Shown here: piece after piece, positions 35,152 through 42,465 of the stretch
Position numbering within the stretch: position 1 is the stretch's first letter
Layout of the letters: every line of letters starts with the position of its first letter
NCBI GenBank assembly: GCA_963205265.1
Contig: CAUJJI010000188.1
Coordinates: 1-55,058, forward strand
DNA from: Pseudomonadota bacterium
GTDB taxonomy: Bacteria > Pseudomonadota > Alphaproteobacteria > Sphingomonadales > Sphingomonadaceae
Direction: 5' to 3'
DNA: 55,058 bases
Notes under the pieces: model-generated
The model's database searches: none
What the model was told of the DNA's origin: nothing
The model's input: only the letters and a program-made list of their open reading frames with translations
Made by a program: the position numbers and the translations under genes

Positions 35152-35223
35152 GGCGCTTGCGTGTCCGCGGCAAGATGATAGCCATTGGCGCGGCCGTCGG
35201 GGCTGAGCGGGGAGTTTTCGCGG

Positions 35224-35772
35224 ATGGTTTTCATCGTCACCTTGGTCGTCCTGGCCGTCATCGCGCTGTGGATCGTCGCCATCTATAACCGGCTCGTCGG
35301 GCTTCGCCAGACCTGTCGGCAGGGCAATGCCGACATCGACGCGCAATTGCGCCAGCGGCACGACCTGATCCCGAATCTCGTCGCCACGGTCAAAGGCTAT
35401 GCCGCGCACGAGCAGGACACCTTCGACCGCGTGATCGAAGCCCGCAACCGGGCCGAATCGGCGCCGTCGCCCGATTCGGAACGCGAGCTGAGCGGGGCGA
35501 TCGGCCGGCTGATCGCACTGGGAGAGGCCTATCCCGATCTCAAGGCAAGCGCCAATTTCCAGGCCTTGCAGGGCGAACTGGCCGACGTCGAGGATAAGCT
35601 TGCCGCCGCCCGCCGCGCGCTCAACGCGGCCGCCGCACGGTACAACGCCGGGCGCGAAAGCTTCCCCGCCGTGCTCTTCGCCGGGGCGATGGGTTTCGAG
35701 CCCGCCGCCTTCAACGAGCTGGGCCTCGACGAGAGGGCCACGGTGGGGGCCGTCCCCAAGGTCACATTCTGA
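35224..35772 (+). CDS. lemA: LemA family protein
   Basis: A 182-residue protein with one N-terminal membrane helix (MVFIVTLVVLAVIALWIVAIYN) followed by a helical LemA domain: LRQTCRQGNADIDAQLRQRHDLIPNLVATVKGYAAHEQ in part (the family hallmark is the RHDLIPNLV sequence), then IARNRAESA-like and YNAGRESFPAVLFA. LemA proteins are of unknown function; they sit in the inner membrane with a helical cytosolic or periplasmic bundle. ATG 35224 has GGGGAG about 10 bases upstream. The divergent DUF3137 gene starts 72 bases away, so their promoters must overlap or lie back to back. Confidence 0.9.
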   Translation: MVFIVTLVVLAVIALWIVAIYNRLVGLRQTCRQGNADIDAQLRQRHDLIPNLVATVKGYAAHEQDTFDRVIEARNRAESAPSPDSERELSGAIGRLIALGEAYPDLKASANFQALQGELADVEDKLAAARRALNAAAARYNAGRESFPAVLFAGAMGFEPAAFNELGLDERATVGAVPKVTF

Positions 35773-35849
35773 TCGAAGCGATTGCTTTAAAACGATAATC
35801 CACCTGTCGCGGCACACTGTCCCCTTGTGGAGAGCGGCGCCGTTTTCAC

Positions 35850-35877
35850 TTGCAGTTCATCGCGAACATTCTATATC
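35850..35877 (+). promoter_or_regulatory. Predicted promoter of the ornithine decarboxylase gene
   Basis: TTGCAG (35850-35855), 16 bases, TATATC (35872-35877). The start of transcription would be near 35884, at the beginning of the structured leader, which would make the leader about 70-75 nucleotides long. Confidence 0.5.
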
Positions 35878-35879
35878 GG

Positions 35880-35955
35880 CCCCCCGCTGCCCCATGGGGA
35901 CTTCCAAACCGCAAGGCAGCTTTGTTTGTAACTTAGCCTTTGGGGGTCCCTTGAG
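35880..35955 (+). ncRNA. Candidate structured leader RNA of the ornithine decarboxylase gene (speF-motif-like)
   Basis: Between the predicted promoter and the TTG start the RNA can form several mutually exclusive pairings: CTGCC (35887-35891) with GGCAG (35915-35919); GGGAC (35897-35901) with GTCCC (35946-35950); and CCCCCC (35880-35885) with the purine-rich GGGGG (35942-35946), which is the probable Shine-Dalgarno. The palindrome CCCCATGGGG also lies in it. A conserved cis-regulatory 'speF' motif is known upstream of ornithine decarboxylase genes in alphaproteobacteria; I suspect this is a relative, but I matched it by position and pairing logic, not by a model. Confidence 0.45.
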
Positions 35956-37158
35956 TTGTACATTCACCCTGACGCATCGGCTGTAGCTGGCGCTCTCGCG
36001 CCTGACGAACCCGTCATTCTCAACCGCCCGCATGCGGCGGCGCGTGCTGCTCGTTTCTTCGCACAGAAGTTTCCGGGCAAGTCGCTCTATGCGGTGAAGG
36101 CGAATCCCTCGCCCGAGCTGCTGCGCGTGCTGTGGGACGCCGGCATCACCCACTACGACGTCGCCTCGATCGCCGAGGTGCGCCTGGTGCGGGCCGTGCT
36201 GCCCGAGGCCGTGCTGTGCTTCATGCACCCGGTGAAGACGGCTGCCGCGATTGCCGAGGCCTACACCGTCCACGGCGTCCGCACCTTCAGCCTCGACACC
36301 CAGGAAGAGCTGGACAAGATCGTCGCGGCCACTGCCGCTGCCGACGGCAGCCCGGCGACCGACCTGTCGCTCTGCGTGCGCCTGCGCGTCTCGTCGGACT
36401 ATGCCGAGCTCAGCCTGGCGTCGAAGTTCGGCATCGATCTCGCCGATGCGGCGCCGCTGCTGCAGGCGACTCGCCAGGTCGCCGATGCGCTCGGCATCTG
36501 CTTCCACGTCGGCAGCCAGGCGATGACGCCCTTCGCCTATGTCCAGGCGATGGAGCGGGTGCGCGCGGCGATCGTCGACGCGTCGGTCACGGTCGACATC
36601 ATCGATGTCGGCGGCGGCTTTCCGTCGATCTATCCGGGCATGACCCCGCCGCCGCTCGAGGACTACTTCGCCTCGATCCACCGCGCCGCGGAATCGCTGC
36701 CGATCTCCTATTCGTCGGAGCTGTGGTGCGAGCCCGGCCGCGCGCTGTGCGCCGAGTACAATTCGCTGATCGTGCGCGTCGAGAAGCGCCGCGGGCAGGA
36801 GCTGTACATCAACGACGGCGCCTACGGCGCGCTCTACGACGCGGCGCATGTCGGTTGGCGATTCCCGGTGCGCTGCCTCGTGGCGGGCCGCAGCGGCGAG
36901 GCCGAGCGCTTCTCGTTCTACGGGCCGACCTGCGACGATGCCGACTACATGGAAGGCCCGTTCGAGCTGCCGGCCGACATCCAGGCCGGCGACTATGTCG
37001 AGATCGGCATGCTCGGCGCCTACGGCGCGGCGATGCGCACGAAGTTCAACGGCTTCGGCGAGGGAACCGCGCTCGACGTCGCCGACGAGCCGATGGACAG
37101 CCAGTACCGCGGCCGCCGCGATACGCGGGTGTCGGACAACGTGGTGTCGCTGCGGTAA
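35956..37158 (+). CDS. Ornithine decarboxylase (PLP fold-III, alanine-racemase-like)
   Basis: A 400-residue PLP enzyme that turns ornithine into putrescine. The PLP lysine is Lys48 in YAVKANPSPELLRVLW; other conserved stretches are SLDTQEELDKIVA, CFHVGSQAMTPFAYV, DVGGGFPSIYPG, WCEPGRALCAE and the C-terminal catalytic segment FYGPTCDDADYM with its Cys. This is the eukaryote/alphaproteobacterium-type ODC, not the E. coli SpeC/SpeF type. The start is TTG 35956, preceded by GGGGG at 35942-35946 in a possible regulatory hairpin. It could also accept lysine in some relatives; the spermidine neighbours argue for ornithine. A strong hairpin (37176-37207) follows. Confidence 0.93.
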   Translation: MYIHPDASAVAGALAPDEPVILNRPHAAARAARFFAQKFPGKSLYAVKANPSPELLRVLWDAGITHYDVASIAEVRLVRAVLPEAVLCFMHPVKTAAAIAEAYTVHGVRTFSLDTQEELDKIVAATAAADGSPATDLSLCVRLRVSSDYAELSLASKFGIDLADAAPLLQATRQVADALGICFHVGSQAMTPFAYVQAMERVRAAIVDASVTVDIIDVGGGFPSIYPGMTPPPLEDYFASIHRAAESLPISYSSELWCEPGRALCAEYNSLIVRVEKRRGQELYINDGAYGALYDAAHVGWRFPVRCLVAGRSGEAERFSFYGPTCDDADYMEGPFELPADIQAGDYVEIGMLGAYGAAMRTKFNGFGEGTALDVADEPMDSQYRGRRDTRVSDNVVSLR

Positions 37159-37175
37159 TCGGCGGCCCGGTCAAG

Positions 37176-37207
37176 ACTTGCTCCCCCGGCGCAGGCCGGG
37201 GGCAAGT
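37176..37207. terminator. Strong hairpin after the ornithine decarboxylase gene
   Basis: ACTTGCTCCCCCGGC and GCCGGGGGCAAGT form a 13-bp stem with one bulged base around GCAG, 18 bases past the stop codon. There is no T-run, but the strength and position make it a likely terminator. Confidence 0.6.
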
Positions 37208-37250
37208 TCGCTAGCCGGACAACAAGCTGTTTGGAAGACAATCCGCTTGC

Positions 37251-37389
37251 GTCACCCTGAACTGGGTTCAGGGCCTATTTCGCCTCGGGCTCCCGAGCCA
37301 TGCATGGACGGACAGCGGTGCCTTCGCGCTTCGTTCGCTGGCTTTGGAGCCTGGAGGCTCCATGGGTGCTGAAAGAAGTTCAGCATGAC
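37251..37389. repeat. Dispersed palindrome copy 4, with a longer, different centre
   Basis: The arms match the 89-bp elements (left GTCACCCTGAACTGGGTTCA, right ATGGGTGCTGAAAGAAGTTCA in part, ending in GCATGAC), but the central part is about 83 bases of unrelated sequence instead of 33. It sits between the ornithine decarboxylase gene and hemA, which converge. Confidence 0.75.
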
Positions 37390-37411
37390 GATGACGGTTA
37401 CCGAGCAGCCG

Positions 37412-38632
37412 TCAAGCCGCGCGCCGGCGCTCCATTTCCATCCGCTCCCAGATCTCCACCAGCGCCGCTGTGAGATCGCGCATCATGTCCTCGCTGTGCG
37501 CCGGTCCCGGGGTGAAGCGCAGGCGCTCGGTACCGCGGGGGACGGTGGGGAAGTTGATCGGCTGGACGTAGACGCCGTATTCGGCGAGCAGGATGTCGCT
37601 GATCCGCTTGGCCTTGACCGGATCGCCGACCATCAGCGGGACGATGTGCGTGGTCGAGGGCATGACCGGCAGGCCGGCTTCGGAGAACATGCGCTTGAGC
37701 GTCGCGGCGGCGGCCTGCTGGCCGTCGCGCTCGACGCTCGATTCCTTGAGGTGGCGGACCGAGGCGAGCACGCCGGCGACCAGCACCGGCGACAGGCTGG
37801 TGGTGAAGATGAAGCCCGGGGCATAGGAGCGGATCACGTCGATGATCCGGGCGTCGGCGGCGATGTAGCCGCCCATGACGCCGAAAGCCTTGCCCAGCGT
37901 GCCTTCGATGATGGTGATGCGGTGCGCGGCTTCGTCGCGGTCGGTGATGCCGCCGCCGCGCTTGCCGTACATGCCGACGGCGTGGACTTCGTCGATGTAG
38001 GTCAGCGCGTTGTACTTGTCGGCCAGGTCGCAGATCGCGTGGATCGGGGCGACGTCGCCGTCCATCGAATAGACGCTTTCGAAGGCGATCAGCTTGGGCA
38101 GTTCGGGATCGGTTTCGGCCAGCAGCTGCTCGAGATGCTCGAGGTCGTTGTGCCGCCAGACCTTCTTCTCGCAGCCCGAATTGCGGATGCCGGCGATCAT
38201 GCTGGCGTGGTTCAGTTCGTCCGAGAAGATCACGCAGCCGGGCAGGACCTTGGCCAGCGTCGACAGCGTCGCGTCGTTCGAGACGTAGCCCGAGGTGAAC
38301 AGCAGCGCGCCTTCCTTGCCGTGGAGATCGGCAAGCTCGCGCTCGAGGTCGACGTGGTAATGGGTGTTGCCGCCGATGTTGCGGGTGCCGCCGGAGCCGG
38401 CGCCGACGTCGTGCAGCGCTTCTTCCATGGCTTCGATCACCTTGGGGTGCTGGCCCATGGCGAGATAGTCGTTCGAGCACCATACGGTGATCGGCTTCGG
38501 GCCGTTGTGGCCGGCGAAGCAGCGGGCATTCGGGTATGATCCGCGGTTGCGCAGGATGTCGATGAATACCCGATAACGGCCTTCGGCGTGCAGGCGTTCG
38601 ATGGCCTGTTCGAAGATATGTTCGTAGTTCAA
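37412..38632 (-). CDS. hemA: 5-aminolevulinate synthase
   Basis: A 406-residue PLP enzyme of the C4 (Shemin) pathway that joins glycine and succinyl-CoA to 5-aminolevulinate, the first haem and tetrapyrrole precursor; this pathway is typical of alphaproteobacteria. The PLP lysine is Lys248 in [15 protein letters not shown], with [18 protein letters not shown] in part, [10 protein letters not shown] and [13 protein letters not shown] conserved. Length (406) is that expected. The start codon appears to be TTG 38632 with AGGA 8-9 bases upstream; the more upstream frame adds residues that are not conserved. It converges with the ornithine decarboxylase gene and is divergent from nothing nearby; murI follows on the same strand. 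Confidence 0.95.
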   Translation of the reverse strand: MNYEHIFEQAIERLHAEGRYRVFIDILRNRGSYPNARCFAGHNGPKPITVWCSNDYLAMGQHPKVIEAMEEALHDVGAGSGGTRNIGGNTHYHVDLERELADLHGKEGALLFTSGYVSNDATLSTLAKVLPGCVIFSDELNHASMIAGIRNSGCEKKVWRHNDLEHLEQLLAETDPELPKLIAFESVYSMDGDVAPIHAICDLADKYNALTYIDEVHAVGMYGKRGGGITDRDEAAHRITIIEGTLGKAFGVMGGYIAADARIIDVIRSYAPGFIFTTSLSPVLVAGVLASVRHLKESSVERDGQQAAAATLKRMFSEAGLPVMPSTTHIVPLMVGDPVKAKRISDILLAEYGVYVQPINFPTVPRGTERLRFTPGPAHSEDMMRDLTAALVEIWERMEMERRRAA

Positions 38633-38730
38633 GCGTCCATCCTGCGTTTGCCCTTGGGCGCCGGGCCGGCTGGGGCGGTCGTTTAGCCGAAAAGGCCCGG
38701 CTTTGCCAGTGGCATCTGATTGCCGCTGGA

Positions 38731-39537
38731 TCATAGGATTTCTATCCGTAACAATCCGTAAGTTTTCAATGAATCCGCCAGCCTGGCCGATTCTTCGCCG
38801 TCCCGGGTGAACAGCGCGAGGTCGGGCCGGAGGCGCTGGAATTCCTGGCCCTGGGTGAGGAAGGCGATGCGCCGGGCGATCCCTTCGGCGCCGTGCACGA
38901 AGCGCACGCCGGGACCGAAAGCTTGGGCGAGCTCGGGCTCGACGAGGGGGAAATGCGTACAGGCGAGGACGACCGTGTCGATCGCTTCGCCGCCGGGTTG
39001 CATGCGCAGCGCGTCGGCGGCCGCGGCGTAGACCTGCGGATCGACCGGCTCGCCGCGCAGCCGCGCCTCGGCGGCGGCGACGAGAGCGGGAGCGGCGGCG
39101 CGCAGCAGGCGCTTGCCCTGGGCGAATTCGTGCTCGAGCCGGTCGACGTAGCCCTGGCGGATGGTCGCCTCGGTGCCGAGCAGGCCGATCGTGCCGGTGC
39201 GCGTCATCGCCGCCGCCGGCTTGATCGCCGGCACCGTGCCGACGATCGGCACTTCCAGCACTTCGCGCACCATGCCGAGCGCGATGGTCGAGGCCGTGTT
39301 GCAGGCGATGCAGACCAGCCGCGGGTGGAACCGCTCGGTCATGCGGCCGAGCAGGCCGGAAACGCGGGCGGCGATCTGCGCCTCGGTCTTGTCGCCATAG
39401 GGCAGGCCGGCATTGTCCGCCGCGTAGATCACCGGCGCCTGCGGCAGCTGCTTGCGCAGCTCGGCCAGGACCGAAAGGCCGCCGACGCCGGAATCGAAGA
39501 GCAGGATCGGTGCCGATGGATCGACCGCTTGCGACAC
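38731..39537 (-). CDS. murI: Glutamate racemase
   Basis: A 268-residue enzyme that makes D-glutamate for peptidoglycan. The two catalytic cysteines are Cys79 in CIACNTAST and Cys193 in [11 protein letters not shown], each in its conserved context, with the N-terminal [11 protein letters not shown] and [11 protein letters not shown]. The GTG start at 39537 has a good GGGGGA ribosome-binding site (on the minus strand AGCGGGGGAAAA precedes it); the frame could be extended 19 codons upstream, but that piece is not conserved. It is upstream of hemA on the same strand (98-base gap) and diverges from plsY. Confidence 0.95.
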   Translation of the reverse strand: MSQAVDPSAPILLFDSGVGGLSVLAELRKQLPQAPVIYAADNAGLPYGDKTEAQIAARVSGLLGRMTERFHPRLVCIACNTASTIALGMVREVLEVPIVGTVPAIKPAAAMTRTGTIGLLGTEATIRQGYVDRLEHEFAQGKRLLRAAAPALVAAAEARLRGEPVDPQVYAAAADALRMQPGGEAIDTVVLACTHFPLVEPELAQAFGPGVRFVHGAEGIARRIAFLTQGQEFQRLRPDLALFTRDGEESARLADSLKTYGLLRIEIL

Positions 39538-39637
39538 TTTTCCCCCGCTTCGAACTGCTCGCCTTGCGGCCTTTCTAGCCGGGTCGCGCGGCAAAAGAAA
39601 AGCCGCGCGTCGGATAAGTCCGCGCGAGGCTTCGACA

Positions 39638-40255
39638 ATGCGTCCCGACCCCGTTAATGAGGCGGGCGTGGCTTGGTTAACCGCAATCCTGCTCGGCTAT
39701 GCATTGGGCTCGATCCCCTTCGGCCTGGTCCTCACCCGCCTGACCGGCGGCGGCGACCTGCGGGCGATCGGCTCGGGCAACATCGGCGCGACCAACGTGC
39801 TGCGCACGGGGCGCAAGGGGCTGGCGGCGGCGACTCTGTTGCTCGACATGGGCAAGGGCCTGCTGGCGGTCCTCCTGGCCTGGCGCTGGTTTCCCGATGC
39901 CGTCCAGTTCGCCGCCGCCGGCGCGCTGCTCGGCCACTGCTTCCCGGTCTGGCTGCGCTTCCGGGGCGGCAAGGGCGTAGCGACGCTGATGGGCGTGTCG
40001 CTGGGCCTCGCCTGGCCGGTGGGCGCGACCTATGCGATCATCTGGGTGACGCTGCTGGCAGTGACCCGGATCTCCTCGCTTGCCGGGATGAGCGCAGCGG
40101 TCGCCGCGCCGGTTGCCGCCATGGCGACCGGCCATGCCGAATTCGCGCCGGTCCTGGCGCTGCTGGCGGTCGTGGTCCTGTGGCTCCATCGTGCCAACAT
40201 CGCCCGGCTGCGCGCCGGCACCGAGCCGACCGTCGGCGGCGGCAAGGACCGGTGA
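39638..40255 (+). CDS. plsY: Acyl-phosphate:glycerol-3-phosphate acyltransferase
   Basis: A 205-residue inner-membrane enzyme that acylates glycerol-3-phosphate with acyl-phosphate made by PlsX, the first committed step of phospholipid synthesis. Conserved motifs are GSIPFGLV, GSGNIGATNVLR, GHCFPVWLRFRGGKGVAT and several hydrophobic segments (five expected in the family). ATG 39638 is preceded by GAGG eight bases upstream; no good alternative start exists. It overlaps the dprA gene by 4 bases (GTGA), an arrangement common in alphaproteobacteria. Confidence 0.95.
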   Translation: MRPDPVNEAGVAWLTAILLGYALGSIPFGLVLTRLTGGGDLRAIGSGNIGATNVLRTGRKGLAAATLLLDMGKGLLAVLLAWRWFPDAVQFAAAGALLGHCFPVWLRFRGGKGVATLMGVSLGLAWPVGATYAIIWVTLLAVTRISSLAGMSAAVAAPVAAMATGHAEFAPVLALLAVVVLWLHRANIARLRAGTEPTVGGGKDR

Positions 40256-41346
40256 AACTGCCGCGGGACGAGGCTTTCGCCCGTATCCGCCTGCTGCGGT
40301 CGCCCAACATCGGCCCGGTCAGCTACCGCCAGCTGCTGCGGCGCTACGGCGATGCGGTGCAGGCCCTCGCGGCGCTGCCCGAGCTGGCCGGGCGCCACGG
40401 CTCGCCTTACCGACCGGCGGGCGAGCCGCGGATCTCCGCCGAGGTCGCGGCGGTGAAGCGCGCCGGGGCGCGCTATCTGTTCCACGATTCTCCCGACTAT
40501 CCGCCGCTGCTGGCGCAAGTCGACACGGCGCCGCCGATCCTGATCACGCGTGGGGACGTCGGGCTGGCCGGTCGCCGGGCGGTCGCCGTCGTCGGGGCGC
40601 GCAACGCATCGGCCGCCGCGACCAAGCTGGCGCGCGATTTCGCCGCCGGACTGGCCGAAGCCGGATGGGCCGTCGTCTCCGGCCTCGCCCGCGGGATCGA
40701 CGGCGCCGCCCACGAGGGGGCCCTGGCCGGCGGCGCGACGATCGGCGTCATCGCCAGCGGCATCAACATCGCCTATCCGCCCGAGCATGCCGCGCTGCAG
40801 GAGCGCGTCGCCCGGGAAGGCCTGCTGATCGCCGAGCAGCCGCCCGGGACCGAGCCGCTGGCCCGCCATTTCCCCTCGCGCAACCGCATCATCGCCGGGC
40901 TCGCCGCCGGCACCCTGGTGGTAGAGGCGGCGCCGAAGTCCGGCTCGCTGATCACTGCCCGGCTGGCGGCGGAATACGGCCGCGAAGTGATGGCGATCCC
41001 CGGTTCGCCGCTGGAAAGCCGGTCGCACGGCTGCAACCAGCTGATCCGCGAGGGCGCCGTGCTGGTCCAGACGCCGGACGACGTGATCGAGCTGCTCTCG
41101 GGTTTCGACGGGGTGCCGCGCTCGACTTTCCGCGAGGCCGCACCGGCCTTCATTCCCGAGCCGGACTGCGGCGAAGCGCCCTCGGCCGAAGTCGCCGACA
41201 TGCTCACCCTGGCGCCGGTCTCGGTCGACGAGCTGATCCGCCAGAGCGGCGCCTCGGCCGCCGCGGTGCAGCTCGCCCTGTTCGAGCTGGAGATTGCCGG
41301 CCGCCTGCAGCGCCACGCCGGCGGCCGCGTCAGCCTTGCCGCCTGA
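40252..41346 (+). CDS. dprA: DNA-processing protein DprA (Smf)
   Basis: A 364-residue Rossmann-fold protein that loads RecA on incoming single-stranded DNA during natural transformation. Conserved features are VAVVGARNASAAATKLARDF in part, VVSGLARGIDGAAHEGAL (the GxARGIDxxAH signature), GVIASGINIAYPPEH, LITARLAAEYGREVMAIPGS in part and the C-terminal winged-helix-like tail (ADMLTLAPVSVDELIRQSG). The GTG start at 40252 overlaps the plsY stop. An SDR gene lies between it and topA, whereas dprA and topA are often directly adjacent. Confidence 0.95.
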   Translation: MKLPRDEAFARIRLLRSPNIGPVSYRQLLRRYGDAVQALAALPELAGRHGSPYRPAGEPRISAEVAAVKRAGARYLFHDSPDYPPLLAQVDTAPPILITRGDVGLAGRRAVAVVGARNASAAATKLARDFAAGLAEAGWAVVSGLARGIDGAAHEGALAGGATIGVIASGINIAYPPEHAALQERVAREGLLIAEQPPGTEPLARHFPSRNRIIAGLAAGTLVVEAAPKSGSLITARLAAEYGREVMAIPGSPLESRSHGCNQLIREGAVLVQTPDDVIELLSGFDGVPRSTFREAAPAFIPEPDCGEAPSAEVADMLTLAPVSVDELIRQSGASAAAVQLALFELEIAGRLQRHAGGRVSLAA

Positions 41347-41463
41347 AGCGGCATAGTCCCGCCGGAATCGAGGAATGCCTGTCGCGGCTGCGGCGCCTGC
41401 ATCCGTTGGCAAGCGGCCCGCCGCTGCCTATGCCGGCCGAAAAGCCGGGAAAGGAAACCACGC

Positions 41464-42372
41464 ATGACCGACTACGCCGAAGAACTGCTCCGGGTGCCGG
41501 AGCTGTTGCAGATGGACAGGCTGCTCGAAGGGCAGACGGCGGTCGTGACCGCCGGCGGCGGCGGCATCGGCCGGGCGATCGCGCTGCTCTTCGCCAAGGC
41601 CGGGGCGAACATCGTCGTCGCCGACATCCTGCCCGACCGTTGCGAGGAAGTGGCCGAGAAGGTCCGGCAGATCGGCCGCAAGGCGCTGGCCGTGCCGACC
41701 GACGTCATGGACACCGACCAGGTCCGCGCGATGATCGCCGCGGCCGATGCGGAATTCGGCCGGATCGACGTGCTGGTGAACAACGCCGGCGGCGGTTCCA
41801 AGCGGCTGTTCGTCGACCAGTCGGAGCGGTCGTGGCAGCGGCACGTCAACCTCAACCTGTTCTCGATGTTCGCCGCGACCCATGCGACGCTGCCGATCAT
41901 GATCCGCGAAGGGCGCGGCGGGGCGATCGTCAACGTCAGCAGCATCGAGGGCTCGCGCGCCTGCCCGAACTTCGCCGTGGCGACCTCGCTCAAGGCGGCG
42001 ATGAACGGTTTCACCCGCACGCTGTCGCTGGAAGTCGCCGACCACGGCATCCGGGTGAATGCGATCGCCCCCGACGAGGCGATCACGCCCGGCATCTTCG
42101 CCGCCGCGATCGCGCCGGCAGGAGAACAGAAAGTCGACGTCGGCCCGTCGAAGGCGGTGGAAGCGGCAGCGAAGCGGCGCATCCCGCTCGGCCGCTATGC
42201 CGGCGCCGACGAATGCGCGCAGACCGCGCTGTTCCTCGCCTCGAAGATGTCGAGCTACATCACCGGCACGATCGTCGCCGTCGACGGCGGCACCTGGGCC
42301 TCGTCGGGCTGGATCCGCAACCGCAAGGGCGAATGGGTACTGGCCGAAGTCTACGAGGAGGACGACGCCTGA
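41464..42372 (+). CDS. Atypical SDR family protein lacking the catalytic tyrosine
   Basis: A 302-residue short-chain dehydrogenase-fold protein. The cofactor loop TAGGGGIG (residues 29-36), NNAGG around residue 107 and Ser160 in VNVSSIEGSRACP are present. In the active-site stretch, the catalytic YxxxK is changed: Lys177 is present but the position four before it is Ala173, in NFAVATSLKAAM, instead of tyrosine. With that residue missing, ordinary dehydrogenase catalysis is unlikely, so the protein may have lost activity or acquired another role. It has a 25-residue N-terminal extension before the first strand. It starts at ATG 41464 with GGGAAAGGAAA upstream. It sits between dprA and topA. 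Confidence 0.85.
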   Translation: MTDYAEELLRVPELLQMDRLLEGQTAVVTAGGGGIGRAIALLFAKAGANIVVADILPDRCEEVAEKVRQIGRKALAVPTDVMDTDQVRAMIAAADAEFGRIDVLVNNAGGGSKRLFVDQSERSWQRHVNLNLFSMFAATHATLPIMIREGRGGAIVNVSSIEGSRACPNFAVATSLKAAMNGFTRTLSLEVADHGIRVNAIAPDEAITPGIFAAAIAPAGEQKVDVGPSKAVEAAAKRRIPLGRYAGADECAQTALFLASKMSSYITGTIVAVDGGTWASSGWIRNRKGEWVLAEVYEEDDA

Positions 42373-42465
42373 GCCGGGCCTGAAAACTGTCTCTTGACGC
42401 GGCGGAGGGTGCCCGCTCACCCTTACGCGTATGTGCACACGTGAAAGGGGCGGGTCAGCCTAGCC

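Noticed and set aside
39585..39609. Hairpin CGCGCGGC..GCCGCGCG between murI and plsY as a terminator
   Set aside because: It lies between divergent genes and has no T-run, so a terminator makes no sense; it may be a structure or operator but there is no support.
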